Origin: an uncultured Clostridia bacterium
GTDB lineage: Bacteria; Bacillota; Clostridia; Oscillospirales; Acutalibacteraceae
DNA: 9,981 bases
Direction of reading: 5' to 3'
Assembly: GCA_945868935.1 (NCBI GenBank)
Contig: CAMBNE010000019.1
Coordinates: forward strand, 1 to 9,981
Both the position numbers and the translations under genes were made by a program. Below, piece by piece: positions 7,318-9,981 of this stretch. Below the pieces are notes generated by a model. The model saw nothing but the letters and a program-made list of their open reading frames with translations, searched no databases and was not told the DNA's origin. Each line of letters starts with the position of its first letter. Within the stretch, counting starts at the first letter, position 1.

Positions 7318-8314
7318 CCCCTTCCTTGTAAAGGCGGCGGATAATCTCCTCAATGTCAGCGTCTTTTACGTTAATGTCCTTGACGTTGATTTTTGAGAGG
7401 GTGTAGGAAAGCATATCGCTGACGGGCACAATTGCGCTGTTAAAGCGGATTTTACAGCTTGTACCGTCCTGCTCCTGAATCAAATCGTCATCTGACAGTC
7501 CGAATTTTTCGGCATAGCCGAGAGCTTTCAGCGCATTTTCATCGGGACTTACAAACGCAAGCTCCCTCATCTGGCCGTACTTTTCCTTTAAGTCGGTAAT
7601 TTTACCGTCAAACACCTTACTGCCCTTGTCAATCATAACAATTCTCTTTGACAACAGCTCGATATCTTCCAAGTCGTGAGTTGTAAGCACAACGGTGGTG
7701 TGCTCCTCCTCGTTAATTTTTGCAATTGCCTTGCGTATGTTGTCCTTTACGACAACGTCAAGTCCGATTGTCGGCTCGTCAAGAAAAAGCACCTTCGGAC
7801 TGTGAAGAAGCGACGCCGCAATGTCGGCTCTCATTCGCTGACCGAGCGAGAGCGTACGCACAGGGCTGTTGATAAAGCTGTCAAGCTCAAGCACCTCGTT
7901 TAAAAAGCTCATACGCTTTTTAAAACGGCTGTCGTCAACCTCGTAAATCTCCTTGAGCACAGTATACGTTTCGGTAAGCGGCAAATCCCACCATAGCTGA
8001 GTACGCTGACCGAACACAACGCCGATTTCCTTTACATATGTTTTTCTGTCCTTCTGAGGGTCTTTTCCGTTGATTGTGCATTTTCCCGACGTGGGCGAAA
8101 GAATACCCGTAAGCATTTTGATTACGGTGGACTTTCCTGCGCCGTTGGGACCGATGAAACCGAGGATTTCGCCCTCTTGTACATCAAAGGAAATGTCCTT
8201 AACCGCAGCGACAATTTCCTTTTTCGGCTTGATAAACGACTTTAAACTGCCCTTTAAGCCGGGTTCCTTGATTGTTTTCTTAAATTCCTTTCTTAGGTTT
8301 TCAACATAAATCAT
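7310..8314 (-). CDS. ABC transporter ATP-binding protein (partner of the PF06182-type permeases)
   Basis: This 334-residue cytoplasmic ATPase powers the two-permease exporter. All ABC motifs are present: Walker A GPNGAGKST (55-63), Q-loop Q103 within FGQRTQLWWDLPL, signature LSLGQ (155-159), Walker B VLFLDE (175-180) and H-loop H213 (TTHDLEDIE). The W-W-D-L-P after the Q-loop is typical of ATPases that travel with PF06182 permeases. The N-terminal insertion before Walker A (about 12-36, lysine-rich) and a C-terminal domain of about 90 residues fit that family. I chose ATG 8314 because AGGAG lies 6 bases upstream and the ABC fold begins at once (MIYVENLRKEF). The open frame continues upstream to 8431, but that stretch has no homologous look and overlaps the likely promoter. 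It is first in a four-gene operon. Confidence 0.93.
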   Translation of the reverse strand: MIYVENLRKEFKKTIKEPGLKGSLKSFIKPKKEIVAAVKDISFDVQEGEILGFIGPNGAGKSTVIKMLTGILSPTSGKCTINGKDPQKDRKTYVKEIGVVFGQRTQLWWDLPLTETYTVLKEIYEVDDSRFKKRMSFLNEVLELDSFINSPVRTLSLGQRMRADIAASLLHSPKVLFLDEPTIGLDVVVKDNIRKAIAKINEEEHTTVVLTTHDLEDIELLSKRIVMIDKGSKVFDGKITDLKEKYGQMRELAFVSPDENALKALGYAEKFGLSDDDLIQEQDGTSCKIRFNSAIVPVSDMLSYTLSKINVKDINVKDADIEEIIRRLYKEGVE

Positions 8315-8388
8315 TAAAAACTCCTGATTTTCTACACTCCCGTTTCCTGAACAGACACGAATTTCAAAAAAGTTTGTGAGTATTTTGC

Positions 8389-8411
8389 ATTGCTTCCAAC
8401 GTAAAAGCAAT
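8389..8411 (-). other. Hairpin in the leader of the ABC/channel operon
   Basis: ATTGCTT and AAGCAAT form perfect 7-bp arms around a 9-base loop, about 75 bases before the ATPase start. No T-run follows, so it is not an intrinsic terminator. It may be a leader structure or mRNA stabiliser, or chance in AT-rich DNA. Confidence 0.3.
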
Positions 8412-8434
8412 ATGCGATATATAATCCGCAAGTA

Positions 8435-8463
8435 ATAATATATTCGCGTATAAAATTATACAA
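8435..8463 (-). promoter_or_regulatory. Probable promoter of the ABC/channel operon
   Basis: On the minus strand TTGTAT (8463-8458) is followed after 17 bases by TATTAT (8440-8435), a five-of-six match to the -10 box. Transcription would start near 8428, leaving a leader of about 114 bases. A palindrome (GTATAA, 2 bases, TTATAC; 8448-8461) overlaps the -35 and spacer and could bind a regulator, though it is made only of AT-rich sequence apart from its ends. Confidence 0.5.
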
Positions 8464-8625
8464 TATTTTCCTTTATATTTCAATAAAATAATTCAAAATT
8501 ATTGTTACTATATTTTTTCGGCAAAAAAGCAATGTAATATTAGTGCAAAAAATCATCAGCAAAACAATAACAAATGTTTATGCTTACGATATTTCAATAA
8601 TATTATGTTGTATTATGTAAATATC
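8464..8625. other. AT-rich intergenic DNA, no gene seen
   Basis: This is the middle of the 383-base gap between the divergent ABC operon and the small DUF6514-like gene. It is very AT-rich, with many stops in all frames, and I see no RNA gene or convincing coding region. The two ends of the gap hold the two promoters described separately. Confidence 0.6.
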
Positions 8626-8654
8626 TTGACATTTTCCTATTGGAATGGTATGAT
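8626..8654 (+). promoter_or_regulatory. Near-consensus promoter of the DUF6514-like gene
   Basis: TTGACA (8626-8631), a 17-base spacer, then TATGAT (8649-8654) preceded by TGG, which makes an extended -10. Transcription should start near 8661, with a leader of about 37 bases. This is one of the two best promoter matches in the window. Confidence 0.8.
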
Positions 8655-8697
8655 TTTTAGTGAACTAAATTAACATCAGGCGAAAGTACGGGATATA

Positions 8698-8913
8698 ATG
8701 ATAGAATATAAATTTAATTGCATAAAATATTGCTCTGAGAATGAATACGGCATTGATGTTTTCTCACGAGGGAAGCTTGTAAAATCAATTGAAAGAATTA
8801 CAAATAACTATAATGATATTATTTTGCTTGTAAATATGTGCAACGAGCTTGAAATAGAATTGTGTCATATTGATGATATTTTAGAAGATTATCTCACTGA
8901 TTTCTGCGTATAA
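8698..8913 (+). CDS. Small DUF6514-like protein
   Basis: This 71-residue protein is acidic in its second half, with no signal peptide or membrane segment. The pattern Y-G-I-D-V-F near residue 17, then a short strand pair, a helix with L-V-N-M-C-N-E-L, and the ending H-I-D-D-I-L-E-D-Y-L resembles the DUF6514 family of short Firmicute proteins, which often end with an H-[LI]-x-D-[VI]-[LI]-E-D-[FY]-L motif. The function of that family is unknown to me. The gene is real rather than a chance frame: a near-consensus promoter lies just upstream, no longer frame competes, and composition fits the surroundings. The ribosome binding site is weak (GGGA 5 bases before ATG), so output may be limited at translation. 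It is followed after 16 bases by the inverted repeat that precedes the radical SAM gene. Confidence 0.7.
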   Translation: MIEYKFNCIKYCSENEYGIDVFSRGKLVKSIERITNNYNDIILLVNMCNELEIELCHIDDILEDYLTDFCV

Positions 8914-8929
8914 TATTATAAGATTTTGT

Positions 8930-8968
8930 CCTCGACTTTATTTAGCATTTGTGCTACAATAGTCGAGG
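8930..8968 (+). promoter_or_regulatory. Inverted repeat spanning promoter and Shine-Dalgarno of the radical SAM gene
   Basis: CCTCGACT (8930-8937) and AGTCGAGG (8961-8968) are perfect 8-base arms. A smaller nested hairpin TAGCA/TGCTA (8943-8947, 8952-8956) lies between them. In RNA this is a two-tier stem whose 3' arm contains part of the Shine-Dalgarno AGGTG, and TGATTTTTT follows it. It could therefore end transcripts of the upstream small gene, mask the ribosome site in read-through RNA, or be an operator. Confidence 0.6.
8932..8960 (+). promoter_or_regulatory. Promoter of the radical SAM gene
   Basis: TCGACT (8932-8937, four of six) is separated by 17 bases from TACAAT (8955-8960), which is preceded by TGC, an extended -10. 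The predicted start near 8966-8967 leaves a leader of only about 11-12 bases that begins inside the Shine-Dalgarno AGGTG. The element sits wholly within the inverted repeat. Confidence 0.6.
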
Positions 8969-8977
8969 TGATTTTTT

Positions 8978-9844
8978 ATGATTTGCAATCTCTGTCCGAG
9001 AAAGTGCAACGCCTGCCGAACCGAGCATCAGGGCAACGGCTTTTGCGGCGCAGGCACTCTGCCCGTTGTTGCAAGGGTTGCACCGCATTTTGGCGAAGAA
9101 CCCTGCATAAGCGGTACAAAAGGCAGCGGCACCGTGTTTTTTTCGGGCTGTACCTTAAAATGCGTTTTCTGTCAGAACTACGAAATTTCCGACGGTCACA
9201 AGGGCAGAGCCGTAACGCCCAAAGAGCTTGCAGACTGCTACAAAAGGCTTGAAGAACAGGGTGTGCACAACATTAACCTTGTGACAGCCGACCACTATGT
9301 TACTGCGGTTGCAGAAAGTCTGAATATCTACAAGCCGTCAGTACCGGTTGTGTACAATTGCAGCGGCTATACAAGCCCGAAAACTCTGTCAATTCTCGAC
9401 GGTCTTGTCGATATCTATCTGCCCGATTTCAAATATTCCGACGACGCTCTCGCAATAAAATATTCCTCTGCGCCGAACTACGTAAACACCGCCTCGGCCG
9501 CAATTAAAGAGATGATTTTTCAGGTCGGAACGCCTGTATTCGACTCTGACGGTATGATGAAAAAGGGCGTAATTGTGCGCCACCTGATTCTCCCATCTCA
9601 CACAAAAAACAGCCTTGGCGTGCTCGACATTATAAAGCGAAGCTACGACAAGCAGGTGCTTGTAAGCCTTATGTGTCAGTATGTGCCTGTTAACAAGGCT
9701 CACGATTTTCCGAAAATCAACCGAACAATAACACGCCGTGAATACGACAAGGTAAAATCTGAACTTTTTGCTCTCGGACTTGACGGCTTTACGCAGGATT
9801 TGACTTCTGCAAGCACCGACTTTATCCCCGACTGGGACTTCTAA
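8978..9844 (+). CDS. PflX-like radical SAM iron-sulfur protein (COG1313)
   Basis: This 288-residue protein resembles pyruvate formate-lyase activating enzyme and belongs with the COG1313 (PflX) group, whose substrate is not established. The radical SAM cluster motif C-x3-C-x2-C is at C58, C62 and C65 (SGCTLKCVFCQNYEIS). An N-terminal cysteine set, C3, C6, C10, C13 and C23, with C43 nearby, could hold a second metal site; this LCPRxC start is typical of the group. A barrel-like core follows (VYNCSGY, YLPDFKYSD, RHLILPSH). The length is normal for the family and no frameshift is seen. The ATG at 8978 has AGGTG 7 bases upstream. No glycyl-radical enzyme gene is next to it in the window, so the target cannot be inferred from context. 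AmrS (AmmeMemoRadiSam) proteins are related but longer and differ in motif context. Confidence 0.9.
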   Translation: MICNLCPRKCNACRTEHQGNGFCGAGTLPVVARVAPHFGEEPCISGTKGSGTVFFSGCTLKCVFCQNYEISDGHKGRAVTPKELADCYKRLEEQGVHNINLVTADHYVTAVAESLNIYKPSVPVVYNCSGYTSPKTLSILDGLVDIYLPDFKYSDDALAIKYSSAPNYVNTASAAIKEMIFQVGTPVFDSDGMMKKGVIVRHLILPSHTKNSLGVLDIIKRSYDKQVLVSLMCQYVPVNKAHDFPKINRTITRREYDKVKSELFALGLDGFTQDLTSASTDFIPDWDF

Positions 9845-9846
9845 AA

Positions 9847-9874
9847 GTGTGGAGTTTGGAGTGTGGAGAGTGAA
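9847..9874 (+). repeat. Degenerate 7-bp-period tandem repeat
   Basis: Four consecutive 7-base units, GTGTGGA, GTTTGGA, GTGTGGA and GAGTGAA, begin 3 bases after the radical SAM stop. The first and third are identical, the second differs at one base and the fourth is decayed. The strand is strongly purine-rich and lacks C. It may be one copy of a dispersed heptamer repeat family. Confidence 0.6.
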
Positions 9875-9885
9875 GTTAACGGTCG

Positions 9886-9932
9886 GTCGAGTGCCTCGAC
9901 ACGCATATTTCTGAATTTAAAATAGTGCGTGT
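9886..9932. repeat. Two small palindromes in the terminal non-coding stretch
   Basis: GTCGAG and CTCGAC (9886-9900) form a 6-bp stem with a 3-base TGC loop. ACACGCA (9899-9905) and TGCGTGT (9926-9932) form a second 7-bp inverted repeat with a 20-base loop. Neither is followed by a proper T-tract, so a terminator is not certain. Nothing coding is visible from 9845 to the window end. Confidence 0.4.
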
Positions 9933-9981
9933 TTGTGGATAGATTTGTTTGCTTATTTTGATTTTAACGTTTTGGGACGTG

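Noticed and set aside
7318..7353. Longer first permease starting at TTG 7353
   Set aside because: No ribosome binding site precedes it and the extra 12 residues lie wholly inside the ATPase gene; TTG 7317 has AAGGAAGG just upstream.
8315..8431. N-terminal extension of the ATPase by 39 residues from an upstream start at 8431
   Set aside because: A clear AGGAG sits 6 bases before ATG 8314, the ABC fold begins there, and the upstream stretch reads like leader sequence and overlaps the predicted transcript start.
8926..9252. Plus-strand frame of 108 codons overlapping the radical SAM gene start
   Set aside because: It overlaps the well-supported radical SAM frame, is rich in arginine in the way shadow frames are, and has no family features.
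8978..9844. Assignment of the radical SAM protein as AmrS (AmmeMemoRadiSam) or as true PflA
   Set aside because: The LCPRxC N-terminus and about 288-residue length fit COG1313 better, and no pyruvate formate-lyase or AmmeMemo partner gene is adjacent.

Overview
The window looks like chromosomal DNA of a gut-type anaerobic Firmicute in the Oscillospiraceae/Ruminococcaceae, close in style to Ruminococcus or [Eubacterium] siraeum. The reasons are a secreted type I pullulanase with a MucBP-like module, a type I dockerin whose two halves both read T-I-A-D-A-T, Gram-positive Shine-Dalgarno sites, and AT-rich intergenic DNA with consensus sigma-A promoters. The genus is inferred, not proven.

Region 1 (1-4704) is a secreted polysaccharide-degradation locus. 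A partial pullulanase gene runs leftward off the window and is divergent from a gene for an unusual 708-residue secreted protein. That protein has two tandem copies of an EF-hand-like plus leucine-rich-repeat plus beta module, then a cohesin-like module, then a C-terminal dockerin. Together they suggest an amylosome/cellulosome-like surface complex: the pullulanase cuts alpha-1,6 bonds in starch-like glucans, and the dockerin protein is a candidate adaptor or binding subunit. A terminator-like hairpin sits between the two divergent genes.

Region 2 (4705-8463) is a leftward four-gene operon: an ABC ATPase, two ABC-2 permeases of the PF06182 type, and a potassium-channel-like membrane protein. 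The genes overlap or are separated by only 4-6 bases. The operon converges on the dockerin gene across a strong bidirectional terminator. The transporter is probably an exporter of unknown substrate; the channel partner is the unexpected element.

Region 3 (8464-9981) holds a short DUF6514-like gene behind a near-consensus promoter, then a PflX-like (COG1313) radical SAM gene. The junction between these two is very compact: one inverted repeat overlaps the promoter, the ribosome binding site and a T-tract. The last 137 bases are non-coding, with a 7-bp-period repeat and small palindromes. No tRNA, rRNA, CRISPR array or insertion sequence was seen.
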